From Craterostigma plantagineum (lineage: Eukaryota > Streptophyta > Magnoliopsida > Lamiales > Linderniaceae), in NCBI GenBank assembly GCA_027422505.1, contig JAPQWV010001351.1, positions 1 to 64,000 of the forward strand: 64,000 nt of DNA, in the 5' to 3' direction. The position numbers were made by a program, and so were the translations under genes. Positions 22,508-33,918 of this stretch are shown here, piece after piece. The notes beneath the pieces are model-generated. The model saw only the letters and a list, made by a program, of their open reading frames with translations, ran no database searches and was not told the origin of the DNA. Position 1 is the first letter of the stretch. Every line of letters begins with the position of its first letter.

Positions 22508-25500
22508 TCATTCCTCGGCAGCACTCGCCGCGCTCAAGTCCACATTGAGATCGAGGACCTGAAAAGTGGCCGAAAGAGCAAAAGGGTTCATAAATCACGA
22601 ACGAAAATCGAAGAACTAGTAAAAAGGTCAAGAAAGTAGTCTATATTTCGTTTAGTTAAGCTTTTATAATGTTCTTAGCAAAAAAAACATGTTTTGTTTT
22701 GAAGCAAAGTATCAATATGCAGTTTTCGCGCATAGAATTCTCACCTTTCCAGTGATCAAGGTATACATATTAAGCACGTCATCTACGGTGGACTCGAAGT
22801 GAGTAGTTGCATCGTAGCTCTGCAGAAATAAGATGATGAGACGATTTAAAGAGAATCATTAGTTACGTAAAAAGGAGAGTCATTTGAATGGAATTTTGTA
22901 TAGACTTACGGTTGATATAAAGCAGTTGTCGAGAGAAGGCTCGTTTACTGGTTCATATCTGTCGTACGTCTCATAGAAAATCTCATCCACAGGCCCAAGT
23001 AGATCAACACCTGGCTTCAGTTCTGACTCGGGGTTATCAGTTTCAGCTTCGGTTGAGACAAAGGCGATGAATTTACCCTTAGGAGCGACGTTGTGGGAGA
23101 AAGAGCAGCAAAACAAATACCTGCAAGACACAATTTTACCGTCGAAAGTGAGTCCTATGGTTAAGCTCAATAACATGGCTTGACAAAGTTAACTTAGCTC
23201 CCTTCATGTTTTTCCCTCTTGAAATATGAGTATTGAGATTTACACCTCTCTACGTCATTCTTTCGCCAAATTCAACCGTTGTGACTATATTTTTTATGTT
23301 GCTTGGTTTGGTAATTGAGAATGTAAGTAAAGGTCTTCCTTGAAAGCTAGTGAATTGACTCACATGTCTGATTTGCGACCCAACTGTTTCTGAGGCAAAA
23401 TAACTTGCACCGAAGGAGAATCATTGGTGCTTGGAATGGGGTGGCTCATAATAGCTATGGCTCGAGCAACTTTGCCAACTTTTCTGACCTGAAACGTGCC
23501 TAAACTTTTACTTCACCGCAATCAAGGATTTTGAACTTACTGTGAAGCAAAGAATTTTAGAAAGTAGAGGTTTTAAAGGGATGGTCCAGTCTCAAGTTCA
23601 GCTAGAGAATTACCTTGCTGGAAAGATAGGAAGGATCACACACGACTTTCTTGCACTTAGCAGTTTCCCCTTCAGATGTTACACCGCAAACTTTGCCTTC
23701 CGCGTTAAATTCAACCTGGAATTCATGTGTTTGTCCAAAACATTATCAAACAATAATTTCATTTTGTTGGTATAGCATCTGAAAGGTGTAAAATCTCTAT
23801 ATATTTAAGTACCTTGCATTCAGGCTTATTCAACATGTAGGTCCCACCATACACGGCACTAAGACGAGCAAATGCCTAGACACAATGAAAAATGCATTAG
23901 GCGGCAAAACGAAGCTGAAAAAGACACAAAATATGGAGCAACTGAATAAGCAAGTAATGAAAAGGAAGATTGCTTCTGTCTGATAGAAGAAAAAAAGGAA
24001 GACCTGGGGAAGCTCTCCAAGTCCATACAGAGGATAGATATATGGTGATCCACCACCGAAACGTGCTAAAGACTCTGCATAAAGCTGCAGTCACAAGCCA
24101 GAGATACAGATCACAGATGATAAATCTTTGTCTTCTTGCGCAGAAGATCCAAACAAACATACTTATGAAAAATCAACATTGAGTATTACCTTTATTCTTT
24201 TGACGGTATCCAATGCTGGCTCATATAAGTAACGATCATCTCTGTGAAGAGCCAACGAATGACCAATGAAGTCAATGGTGTTGTCGTCAAGACCATACTT
24301 TCTGTAGGAAGTTGAGGACTCATTTAGAGCATAACATATGTGAAACAAGATGCATCAGATGCAAGATCAATGAAGAAAAACATTTTTCTTTCATTCTACA
24401 TTATGCATAACTTTTTAAGCTATAAATTATAACTTGTCATTGAATGCAAAGCCAGTCTAGTTATCTAGCTAATAATTCATCAAGACCATCATGTTAAGAA
24501 TGTGCTGAACTAAGAGGTTAGGGAAAACTAAAAACAATGAAGAAGTGGACATACGCAATGAGCTCTTTGGTAGTAATTCTGGTTAAATCCATTCCTTCAT
24601 GGGTTTTAGGATCACTTTCATTGTAATCTTGGACGTATATGAAAAATTTCCTAGCACGACGTTTTTCAAATATACCCATTAGAGGAGATTTCAGGGCCTC
24701 CATATCAGTTGCAGGCACCTTGTGTATCTGTTACATTGCATTGAATTATCACACTCAAAGGGCATAGAAAACAAAAGTGAAACCAAAAACCATAGAATGC
24801 CAAGACAAATAACAAATAAAAGGAAGGACAGGAGGGGAAGAACAAAGATATAAAGTAACAGCAAAAAACCTTTCCTCTGTTGAACACGAAGCTGCCATCA
24901 ACAGCTTTGAAGTACAGATACTTGGTCACATCAGTATGAATGAGGACCCGAACAAGGGCACCATTAGCCATAATAAACTGAAACAAGTGAATAGAAAATC
25001 AAAGATCAAACAGCTGAATCACTCTATAATTTCCTGAGCATCCACAAGGTATAAATGATATGAACCTTAGGGATCATGTCAACATTATAATCACGACTAG
25101 AACCCAATTCAGCTGGAGGCTTGTCACTTCCTCTAAACCTCTTCCACAGCTGAGAGAGAATAGAAAGCCCGTCAAAACATGGTCCATGGAAAAGATGAAG
25201 TTTAATGGCCTTTAATACACGTGATGCCAGGGTTCAAATAGTAATATCTACTCGTAAAAAGAAATCAATTACCTGTATAAGATTGAGTGAAGTAGATTCT
25301 CCTCCATAATAATCATTGCGATCCATGTGAAGTACCTATTTAGAAATACAGAATTAGGTCAACTGGTCAGGTCCTAACCTAAAACTATTGACGTCATGCA
25401 GAAATATTTTAAGTGTGAGAATACGCGAAATATAAATCCCCACAGATTCGGCATGTGAATCTGCGACCAATTGCTTTACATCAAAATATGCATATAGAAC

Positions 25501-26094
25501 AACTCGTGATTCAGTTCAGTTATACATGACCTCAATAAACCCATCCTTGAAAGACAACAAAAAGGCATGCGAATAGATTAATATACTACCGAAGAAAACA
25601 AAAACGATTGTAGTATTGAAAGTTTACCATTTTAGCACGCTTACGTTTGAGATGCACCTATAAACATCCGACGTATGCACACCAGACAAGAACAATCAAA
25701 CACGAAATCATCTAATAACATACTGATACAAAAATACTTTCAGATCACATTTCATTTCCTAATTCCTAAGGTACACTTTAGTTTAGCTCAAATGATGAGG
25801 CTCAGAGCATACTATTTTTCGAAATCCTGAATCATATCCTTCTCAAAGTATTCATTTAAAAAAAACAACATATATGAACATCAGCCTAATCTGGAGTTAC
25901 AATCCAGCCTATGATTCAGTAGACAAATCAAAAATCAACACCATTCACACATAAATCCAACAGATCAAAAATAAAACATAAAAAAGGAAATCCAGAAATG
26001 CGCTAACCTTAAGGCCGTCGACGGAGAGAAGACCGCTGAGGATGCATTCTTTCAGACCGGTCCCAAGCACAATCACATCGTACTCTTCATCCAT
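22508..26094 (-). CDS. GDI: Rab GDP-dissociation inhibitor (Rab GDI)
   Basis: It extracts GDP-bound prenylated Rab GTPases from membranes and recycles them in the cytosol, a role known for the family. Exons (minus strand) are 26094-26008, 25335-25273, 25149-25066, 24977-24870, 24727-24555, 24301-24190, 24084-24004, 23875-23813, 23715-23614, 23488-23364, 23120-22910, 22819-22745 and 22558-22508. All introns are GT-AG, phases agree, and the total of 444 aa matches the normal size (about 445). The N-terminus [20 protein letters not shown] is the nucleotide-fold-like GDI/REP signature. It continues with [17 protein letters not shown], and the conserved block [21 protein letters not shown] lies mid-protein. 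The C-terminus ends in acidic EE. No lesion is visible, so it should be functional. The paralogue (GDI1 or GDI2) cannot be decided here. Confidence 0.98.
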
Positions 26095-26688
26095 TTTTAT
26101 CTAGTTTTTCTTTTAAATTATCACTTATCACTTTTTTCCTGGAGCTGCTTCAGAGTATACGATCTTTTGCCAGAGGCACCGATTGACACGGATCAAACCT
26201 AGATCGATGATTTTCGAGCTTCTTCTTTAAACAGAGAAGAAACGCAAAGTTTGGATTGCAATAGATGCATAGAGATTCTTTGCTTGTGCGTCTTCCTCTT
26301 TTAATCATGTCACCGTCAAGCGACGACATCTGTCATCTTTAATCGAAATATTTAATAGTCGCTATCGTCGTCAGCGATTTTATACTTAAACTACACAGTA
26401 CGGCCCGAAGATCGATATATTGCATTCTCACCCCTTTAATTTCTAGGAATTTACCACATTTTCGGGACAGCTCTTTTTTGTTATCATTTTAAAGATATTA
26501 GAGAAATACATGGGATTCCTTGAAAATAAAAAGAAATACATGGGATTGTATTAGAGAAATACATGGAATTACTCATTTTTTGAAACACTCCTCAGATTTC
26601 TAATATAGTACCAGAAAATCGTTCGTTCGTCGTCACTCAAATTCTTATGTCCACGTATTAGGTCAGTCATTCCACACGTGAGGGGGCT
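26095..26688. promoter_or_regulatory. 5' leader and proximal promoter region of the GDI gene
   Basis: The first roughly 200 bp (to about 26300) include CTTCTTC/CTCTTT-rich leader-like sequence on the coding strand. Further out it is AT-rich, with a 20-bp direct duplication (GAAATACATGGGATTGTATT region, 26510-26575). No definite TATA box. It ends at a purine-rich AGGGGGC next to a copia LTR. Confidence 0.4.
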
Positions 26689-26792
26689 TGTTGAGATTAT
26701 AAAAAAATTATTGTTGTCCCACATTGACTAATCAAAGCAATCAATCTCAATAAAAGACAATCTGCTCACATTATCTTGCCGGAGGTATTGCA

Positions 26793-27592
26793 TAGGGCTG
26801 TTAAAAATTCGACACGAATCGCACCCGAAAATTGGCAATCCGACACGAATCGCACCCGAAAATAGCAGGTTCGGGTTAGCATTTTTGACATGTTTACGTA
26901 AATGGGTAAACCCGAATCCAATCCAATTATTAAGTGGATCAGGTTAGGGTTCGGATTTTCAACTCGAAATCAACCCGTTTATCAACCCATTTAATCCGAA
27001 TAATATATATTATTAAAATATTATTAATATAAATAAAATAAAATGATTAGTATATGAGGTGTTAGTTTATATTTTTGCCTTTTTTCCTATACAATCATTT
27101 GATTTCATTGATTTTTTTAGCAAGAATGGATCCTATTCCGATGCTCGATGAATTATGCGAAGATGTAAAGAACATAAGGCTGGAAGATCAAATGGAGGGT
27201 ATGGATGAGTGTTCGAGTCAAATATCATCGGCTTTGGTTAATTCTATTTGGCCATGAAATAATTTGCTTGGTATTTAATTATTGAGACTATTGTTATTTG
27301 GAACTTTAGTTGTCTTTTAATTGTGATTTACGATGATGTTTTTAGAAAAAGTTGATTAGTTCTTTTTTGTTTAATTTGAATTTTATAATTATGTCAATTT
27401 TGTTATTTTCTTTTTTTCTTTTTTAATTTTAAACGGGTTGGCGGGTTGGGTTAGGGTTAAAGCAGGTTGGGTTTGTGTCTGATTTTTCAACCTGTTTAAG
27501 TAACCAGGTCAGGTCAGGGTTGAAGTTTTCAACCCGTTTATTAAACGGGTTGAACCCGAAGGTGACCCAACCCGACCTGTTTACCACCCCTA
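26793..27592. mobile_element. hAT-type non-autonomous element, 800 bp
   Basis: The perfect 8-bp duplication GTATTGCA lies at 26785-26792 and 27593-27600. The ends TAGGGCTG.. and ..CACCCCTA are inverted hAT-type termini. Subterminal AACCCG/CGGGTT repeats occur at both ends, and the centre is AT-rich. A small ORF (27126-27257) has no recognisable transposase domain. Confidence 0.9.
27126..27257 (+). CDS. Small ORF in the hAT element
   Basis: 43 codons starting MDPIPMLDELCEDVKNIRL; acidic, no membrane segment. It follows a pyrimidine-rich TTTTTTTAG that could be a splice acceptor, so it may be the last-exon remnant of a lost gene. Not recognised, and it may be meaningless. Confidence 0.2.
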   Translation: MDPIPMLDELCEDVKNIRLEDQMEGMDECSSQISSALVNSIWP

Positions 27593-27925
27593 GTATTGCA
27601 CATGAACAACACGAGCGTAAGCAACATCCTCCCAAATCAATAAAGAGAGAGTTTAAAGGTTTTCTCCTTTATAGATTGAGAGGTTGTAACTCCTATATTT
27701 TTCTTCTATAGTGGATCTTCTTCCTTGCCCATAGTTGTTACCCCTATTTGTTTGGGAGTTTTCCACGTTAAATCTCGGTGTCCATATTTTATCTTTAATT
27801 GCCCAAATACTAGCCGCAATATTATTCGACATGGTCCGCTCCCGCTGCCACGCCAACATATATATGTACAGTTACACCAATCTAGTTCGTCTAATTTTAA
27901 TGCTGATTTATGTATATCTTGGCCA

Positions 27926-29392
27926 TGTTGGATTTTATTAACCTAAATGGGCTTTGGGCCCAAATGGGTATTAACCCATTAATAAAATCAGTTTTGGTTT
28001 TAATTAAATCGAGAAGCCATTGGATGTCGAAACGAGAAATCGTTGAAAGATTATGAATCTTCGTTTCACGGGGAATTTAACGAATATTAATACGCTCAAA
28101 ACCGATATCGGGTGAATGAGAAATTAATTTTCGAAGTTGGCCCAATAATGATTAAAATGGTTGATAGTGTTTAAGTGGGGAATTAAGTGTCCCACATTGG
28201 TTAGACACATAGAAAATCTTCACTATATATATAGAAACCCATGTGGGTTTATTCAAAAGGGCTTGCCATGTGTATGTCTTAAATGGGCTTGTGGGCTTAA
28301 GTGGGTTTAAGTGGACTTGAGAAATTTGGGTGAGTTTTGGCCCAAGTAATAGCCCGGGTGCGAGTCGGTGCCTCGCACCGACGAGCACCAAGCACCGAGC
28401 CCGTGCCCGAGGCCGAGCCGAGCCGAGACATGCCGTGCCAAAGTGCGCAATGGGAGCTTTGAGGCGCGCACTTTGCACTTCGCACGCCGTCGGAGCGAGG
28501 AGCATTGAGGAGCTTAAATTTATGCTCCGGCGGGCAGTGACGTGGCAAGGTTTTGGTGACATGGCAGACGAGGTGGCGCTGATTGGGCAGCCTATGATGG
28601 CTTGATCAATTGGGCTGAAGTGGGTTGTTGGGCTAATGAGGCCAACTCAAGGAAGTGTCGGTCGGCCCAACTAAGAGGTGTCGGTAGCCGCCTCGGGTCG
28701 TCGGTCGGAGAATCGGGCCGCCGCCGGTGTGACACGCCTGAGATTCGGGCTGTCGGCCCGAGAATCGGGCTTGTCGCGGGCCGGTAAATAAACCGACAGT
28801 CCAATAGTTGCAAAATGTTGCAATCTAGTCCCTAAAAAATTACAGAAGTAGTCCAACAAGTTCTCGATTTTGCGGATAGGTCCCTGCGTGAAAAAGTCTA
28901 TAAATAGACCCCTCATGAATTGGAAAAATTCATTCATTCCAATCCACAAATTTGCATATTTCACACACATACTCCCCAGTTTTCCGAAGCAAGAAAAACT
29001 CAGTTTCGAGTACGATTCGTCTGAAAATTCTAGTCGTTGTGCTGCGATTATGAATAAGAAAAAGTAGTTGTATCTTGGGGACGATCACTACTAACCGAAA
29101 GCACTGTATATCGGGGCGATTTCGTCTTACGGACAGTGTGTCAAACACACGCCTCGACAGTTATGGATCCTAATCCTATGGAGAATATCAGAAGATTGTA
29201 TGCTGATGTGCTTATTCTCATGTGCTTACTCGTAATTATCTTCTCAATGTTCATCTACTGGTTCATCTGGTTCATCACCCACTGCACATGCGTTTGAAGA
29301 CACTCCATCTTCCGTCTATCTATTGCCGAAGTTTATCTATTGCCAAAGCTCTCTGCCGCCGACCAGACGCAACCAATACGGGAGAAACAACA
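27926..29392 (+). repeat. 5' LTR of copia-2
   Basis: It contains two TATA-like sites, CACTATATATATAG (about 28220) and GTCTATAAATAG (about 28895). The second is about 500 bp from the LTR end and is the better promoter candidate. The middle (28350-28790) is GC-rich. A 44-codon ORF with a membrane-type segment lies at 29163-29297. The sequence after the LTR (ATCGTAAGACG) is not a classical initiator-Met PBS. Confidence 0.9.
29163..29297 (+). CDS. 44-codon ORF with a predicted membrane segment in the LTR
   Basis: It starts MDPNPMENIRRLYADV, followed by about 24 strongly hydrophobic/aromatic residues (LILMCLLVIIFSMFIYWFIW) and a short His/Cys tail. It is intact in both LTRs (also 35151-35285). 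It would lie in the element's transcribed leader upstream of gag, so it could act as a uORF or a small membrane peptide. No family is recognised. Confidence 0.35.
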   Translation: MDPNPMENIRRLYADVLILMCLLVIIFSMFIYWFIWFITHCTCV

Positions 29393-29427
29393 ATCGTAAG
29401 ACGAAATCATTGTTCGTGATCTGATCG

Positions 29428-30435
29428 ATGGCAACCAACGCACCAACGATTCCTGCCAGCAGCCACGTCGGATGTCCTGCCAAGTTCAACGGGACGGAGT
29501 TCAAACGTTGGCAGCAAAAGATGATGTTCTACCTGACAACGCTCCACCTTGTCCGATTCCTGAAGGAGCTCGCTCCTACGGTGACAGAAGTCGCCCCACC
29601 AGCTGAGGGTGAAAACGCTAACGCCGTAGACTATGCTGCTCGTGTCGCTCAATTTGAGCAAGAAAAGGCTGCGTTAGACGCATGGAATCATAATGATTTC
29701 ATGTGCCGCAACTATATTCTAAATGCCCTAGACGATTCCCTATACAACGTCTATGCAGTGGCTACGACTGCGAAAGAGTTGTGGGATTCGTTGGACAAGA
29801 AGTATAAGACCGACGATGCCGGACTGAAGAAGTTCATCGTCGGCAAATTCTTGGATTATAAGATGACCGACTCTAAGCCGGTGCTGGACCAAGTCCGTGA
29901 TCTGCATCTGATTATTCACGATATTCATGCTGAAAATATGCAGATCAACGAAACCTTCGAGGTAGCTGCGATTATCGAGAAGCTGCCGCCTCTGTGGAAG
30001 GATTTCAAAAATTACCTCAAGCACAAACGAAAAGGGATGGGGCTTGAGGACCTAATTTTGCGGCTTCGGATCGAGGAAGATAACCGAAAGAGCGAAGCCA
30101 AGAACAAGAGGGGCAGTATGGAGGCGGGAGCCAACTTGGCTGAGCCGAGCTACGGAAACAAGCGTAAAAGGCCAGGTTCGCCACAAAAGAAGCAAGACAC
30201 GAATTCCAAGAGAATTAAGGGCAACTGCTATAACTGCGATAAACCAGGGCATATGGCCAAGGATTGTCGTAAGAAGAAGAGAGTTAATAAGACTCGGGCG
30301 CATCTCACTGAAGAGAAGCAGCTGACGACAGATATGTCGGAGCTAGACCTGACTGCAGTCGTGTACGAGGCAAACGTCGTGGAAAATCCGAACTACGTAC
30401 ATCGACAGCGGAGCAACGCGCCACATCTGCTCTGA
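29428..30435 (+). CDS. copia-2 gag (capsid/nucleocapsid), open, runs into a protease frameshift
   Basis: A 335-codon ORF from ATG 29428. The copia gag (UBN2-type) domain spans about residues 15-210 ([30 protein letters not shown]). A basic linker precedes a CCHC zinc knuckle [14 protein letters not shown] at about residues 269-282. Gag coats RNA and forms virus-like particles in this family. The frame leaves the normal polyprotein a few bases before the protease active site near 30395, so the last roughly 14 residues are aberrant. The gag part itself looks intact. Confidence 0.9.
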   Translation: MATNAPTIPASSHVGCPAKFNGTEFKRWQQKMMFYLTTLHLVRFLKELAPTVTEVAPPAEGENANAVDYAARVAQFEQEKAALDAWNHNDFMCRNYILNALDDSLYNVYAVATTAKELWDSLDKKYKTDDAGLKKFIVGKFLDYKMTDSKPVLDQVRDLHLIIHDIHAENMQINETFEVAAIIEKLPPLWKDFKNYLKHKRKGMGLEDLILRLRIEEDNRKSEAKNKRGSMEAGANLAEPSYGNKRKRPGSPQKKQDTNSKRIKGNCYNCDKPGHMAKDCRKKKRVNKTRAHLTEEKQLTTDMSELDLTAVVYEANVVENPNYVHRQRSNAPHLL

Positions 30436-31464
30436 CAAAGAAATGTTCTCCACCTACACGCCTATTTCGGGTAGGACGCTCTATATGGGGAACGCGGCAA
30501 CTTCCAACATCGTAGGATTGGGACGGGTGGTGCTGAAGATGACCTCAGGCAAGGAAGTGACGCTTGTGGACGTGCTGCATGTCCCAGACATCCGCAAGAA
30601 TCTAGTTTTCGGCGCTCTGCTTAGTAACGCTGGATTTAGACAAGTGTTTGAAGCTGGAAAATATGTACTGACCAAGAATGGTCATTTTATTGGCAAAGGT
30701 TACCTCGAGAAGGGCCTTTTTAAGTTATCTGTAATGCCTGTAAAACGCGATATTAAGATCGCTGAATAATAAAGCCAGCTCCTCTTACTTGGTCGAGTTG
30801 TCTAATTTATGGCATGGTAGATTAGGACATGTGAGTTTAAACAAACTGAAAAAGTTAATAAGTTTAAACTTACTTCCACAAATGGAAATTGATTCACCAC
30901 ATAAGTGTGAAATCTGCGTAGAATAAAAAATGGCTCATGCACCATTTTTCTCTGTCGAAAGAAATAGTTCACCTCTAGAATTGATCCATACTGATATATG
31001 CGATCTGAAATTCGTGCAAACAAGAGGTGAAAAGAAATACTTTATTACGTTTATCGATGATTGCACGAAGTACTGTCACGTGTATCTTTTAAGTGGTAAA
31101 GACGAAGCTCTTGATACCTTCAAAAGATATAAGACTGAAGTTGAGAATCAACTTAACTCTAAGATCAAAATAATAAGAAGTGACAGAGGAGGAGAATACG
31201 TGGCACCGTTTGTGGAATTTTGCCGAGAACATGGTATTATTCACCAAACGACGGCGCCATATTCCCCTCAATCAAATGGCGTTGCTGAACGAAAAAATAG
31301 AACTCTTAAGGAGATGATGAATGCGATGCTAATCAGTTCAGGACTACCTCAGAATTTGTGGGGGGAAGCCATACTGTCATCAAATCGCATTCTAAACACA
31401 AGAAACGGGATAAAACACCGTACGAATTGTGGAAAGGTAGACAACCTTCCTCGGATATCTTAAC
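30395..31464 (+). pseudogene. copia-2 protease and integrase (frame-broken)
   Basis: Right after the gag frameshift another frame carries the protease motif [10 protein letters not shown]. The protease frame ends at 30769 by an apparent one-base loss. The GAG-pre-integrase region has LWHGRLGHVSLNKL (about 30810), with an in-frame stop at about 30926. The integrase core (30930-31400) is otherwise good: [32 protein letters not shown] and [14 protein letters not shown] keep the D, D and E catalytic positions. Two more frame shifts lie at about 31405 and about 31455. The lesions are few and small, consistent with a young insertion. Confidence 0.85.
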
Positions 31465-33417
31465 GTGTGGGGGTGTTTAGCAAAGGTCGAAGTACCTAAA
31501 CCAAAACAGGTCAAGATAGGACCGAAAACGGTTGACTGCATTTTCATTGGATATGCAGAAAATAGTAATGCATACAGATTTCTGGTGCATAAGTCCGAAA
31601 TTCCCTACATGAATTCTGGGATGATTATTGAATCGAGAAATGCTGTTTTCTTTGAGAACATCTTTCCAATGAAGGAAAGAAATATAATAAGTTGTAAAAG
31701 AAATTATGAAGCCGTTGAAGTTTTGCCTCCAGAAATTGAGGAACCACGGCAAAGTAAGCGTAAAAAAGTGGCTAAATCATTTGGGCCTGATTTCCTAACA
31801 TATATGTTAGACGACGAACCTAGGACAGTGCAAGAAGCTCTGTCGACTCCAGAAGCTCCGTTCTGGAAAGAGGCTGTGAACAGTGAAATTGAATCCATCA
31901 TGCAGAATCACACTTGGGAGTTAGTAGATCTCCCTAAGGGGTGTAAACCTTTAGGATGCAAGTGGGTCCTTAAAAGAAAATATAAAACCGGTGGAATTGA
32001 AAAATATAAGGCTCGTTTAGTAGCCAAGGGATATTCCCAAAAGGAAGGATATGATTTCTTCGATACATATTCACCCGTGACGAGAATTACGTCAATACGA
32101 GTTCTATTTGCTATTGCAGCATTGCATGATCTCGAGGTACATCAAATGGATGTAAAAACGGCATTCCTAAATGGAGACCTTGAAGAAGAAATCTACATGA
32201 GTCAGCCTGAAGGGTTTGTAATACCTGGACAGGAAAACAAAGTGTGTCGACTCGTGGAGTCGCTTTACGGGCTTAAACAAGCACCGAAGCAATGGCACCA
32301 AAAATTCGATATGACTATGTTATCGAATGGATTCAAAATCAATGAGTGTGACAAATGTGTTTACATTAAGGGTACACCCAATGAATTCGTGATTGTCTGT
32401 CTTTATGTAGACGACATGTTAATCACGGGAAGCAATCAGAAAATGATTGTAAACACGAAAACTATGCTGAAAAATCATTTCGATATGAAGGATATGGGTT
32501 TGGTGAAAGTCATACTAGGGATAAACGTCTTTAAGACGTCCGAAGGAATTGTGTTGACACAATCTCATTATGTTGAGAACGTGTTAAAGAAATTTAATGC
32601 CTTCGATGATCCTCCGGCTAAGACTCCTGTAGATATAAATCTACATCTGGCTAAAAACAGAGGAGAGCCCATATCACAGCATGAATATGCTCGAGTGATT
32701 GGCAGTCTAATGTATTTATCGAACTGCACTCAACCTGATATAGCATATTCAATAAGTAAACTCAGCAGGTTTACGAGTAATCATGGGAGTAAACATTGGA
32801 TAGCCTTGAGAAGGGTGCTGAGATATCTGAAGCACACTATTAATCATGGTATACTCTACACAAGGTATCCAGCAGTTCTTGAAGGATACTGCGATGCCAA
32901 CTGGATATCTGATAGCACAGACTCCAAGTCCACGAGTGGTTATGTATTTACCATCGGTGGTGGAGCAATTTCTTGGAAATCCTCCAAACAAACGTGCATA
33001 GTTCGATTTACGATGGAATCGGAGTTTATTGCACTAGACAAAGCCGGCGAAGAAGCAGAATGGCTTCGAAACTTTTTGGAGGACATTCCTTGTTGGAATA
33101 AGCCTGTACCGCCTATTATGATACATTGCGACAGCATGGCCGCAATTGGTAGGGCACAGAATAGTATGTATAACGGTAAGTCTCGGCATATACGTCGAAG
33201 ACATAATACCGTACGACAACTGATCTCTAGTGGGATAATCACTATTGACTATGTGAAGTCTAAAGAGAACATAGCAGATCCTTTGACGAAAGACATAACT
33301 AGAGATCAACACTATAATGCAGTAAGGGGAATGGGGTTGAAAAACCACACACCCAAGAACGAGCTTGGTGGTAACTCAACCAAAATGAGTGGAGATCCCG
33401 CAAATTTGATTCAATGA
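31465..33417 (+). CDS. copia-2 reverse transcriptase and RNase H (open block)
   Basis: A 650-codon open frame continues integrase ([20 protein letters not shown]) into RT and RNase H. RT landmarks are [64 protein letters not shown] and the catalytic [12 protein letters not shown]. RNase H landmarks are [26 protein letters not shown] and IADPLTKDI. Active-site residues are present. It is probably translated only as part of the broken polyprotein, hence not autonomous. Confidence 0.92.
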   Translation: MWGCLAKVEVPKPKQVKIGPKTVDCIFIGYAENSNAYRFLVHKSEIPYMNSGMIIESRNAVFFENIFPMKERNIISCKRNYEAVEVLPPEIEEPRQSKRKKVAKSFGPDFLTYMLDDEPRTVQEALSTPEAPFWKEAVNSEIESIMQNHTWELVDLPKGCKPLGCKWVLKRKYKTGGIEKYKARLVAKGYSQKEGYDFFDTYSPVTRITSIRVLFAIAALHDLEVHQMDVKTAFLNGDLEEEIYMSQPEGFVIPGQENKVCRLVESLYGLKQAPKQWHQKFDMTMLSNGFKINECDKCVYIKGTPNEFVIVCLYVDDMLITGSNQKMIVNTKTMLKNHFDMKDMGLVKVILGINVFKTSEGIVLTQSHYVENVLKKFNAFDDPPAKTPVDINLHLAKNRGEPISQHEYARVIGSLMYLSNCTQPDIAYSISKLSRFTSNHGSKHWIALRRVLRYLKHTINHGILYTRYPAVLEGYCDANWISDSTDSKSTSGYVFTIGGGAISWKSSKQTCIVRFTMESEFIALDKAGEEAEWLRNFLEDIPCWNKPVPPIMIHCDSMAAIGRAQNSMYNGKSRHIRRRHNTVRQLISSGIITIDYVKSKENIADPLTKDITRDQHYNAVRGMGLKNHTPKNELGGNSTKMSGDPANLIQ

Positions 33418-33918
33418 GACAACTAAGCTGAGTGTAGTTCAGTAGCTTACTTGGATTTTAATAAGCTCATTCTCATAAGCTGCCAAGTAATTACCCGAAG
33501 ACGTGTGGTAAAGGGTAAGCAATTTTGCTTTTAATGATGGCTATACCTGATTGTGGAGTATTTCGGGATACTCCAGGATTAAAGTCCTAATAGTCGATCA
33601 CCTATATAAGTGAGAAGTGGGGCCGCTTCAATATAACACTTATGAAACCAAGATATGGTCCAAGGCCGAAATGGACACAACGTGAGAATCGAAAGAAATA
33701 AGATTCGTTACTGTGTGTACGCTGTTGTTTTAATTTACACAAAAGCTGTCAGTTCAAGACATCATGTTCACTGAACAGCGAGTAAATTCGATTGCGTTTC
33801 ATTAGGGAAGGTTCAAAGCTACAAGCTACCTATTTCGATGCAGTGACGAGTTGTCGAGTTTCTCTTGCAAGAGTCAGCATGCATAACATTTGCATTAATT
33901 TCCATTCATGTGGGGGAT
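33418..33918 (+). other. copia-2 3' untranslated region and polypurine tract
   Basis: A non-coding spacer between the pol stop and the 3' LTR. It ends in CATGTGGGGGAT, the plus-strand priming polypurine tract expected directly before an LTR. Confidence 0.7.

Larger units (their letters stand above)
26689..27925 (+). repeat. Older copia LTR (solo or 3' LTR), interrupted by a hAT element
   Basis: It begins TGTTGAGATTATAA directly after a polypurine-like GTGAGGGGGC (26679-26688), then GTCCCACATTGACTAATCA and later AGAGGTTGTAACTCCTATAT, CTATAGTGGATCTTCTTCC and TTTTCCACGTTAAATC, a pattern typical of plant copia LTRs. The hAT element at 26793-27592 splits it. Its right end is unclear because a younger copia element begins at 27926. 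No internal coding region is attached. Confidence 0.65.

Noticed and set aside
27431..27480. GGGTTAGGGTT resembling telomere repeats
   Set aside because: It is part of the CGGGTT subterminal repeats of the hAT element; not a regular TTTAGGG array.
28297..28787. ORFs on both strands in copia-2 LTRs (also 34277-34801)
   Set aside because: They lie in the GC-rich LTR middle, occur identically in both LTRs and have no domain.
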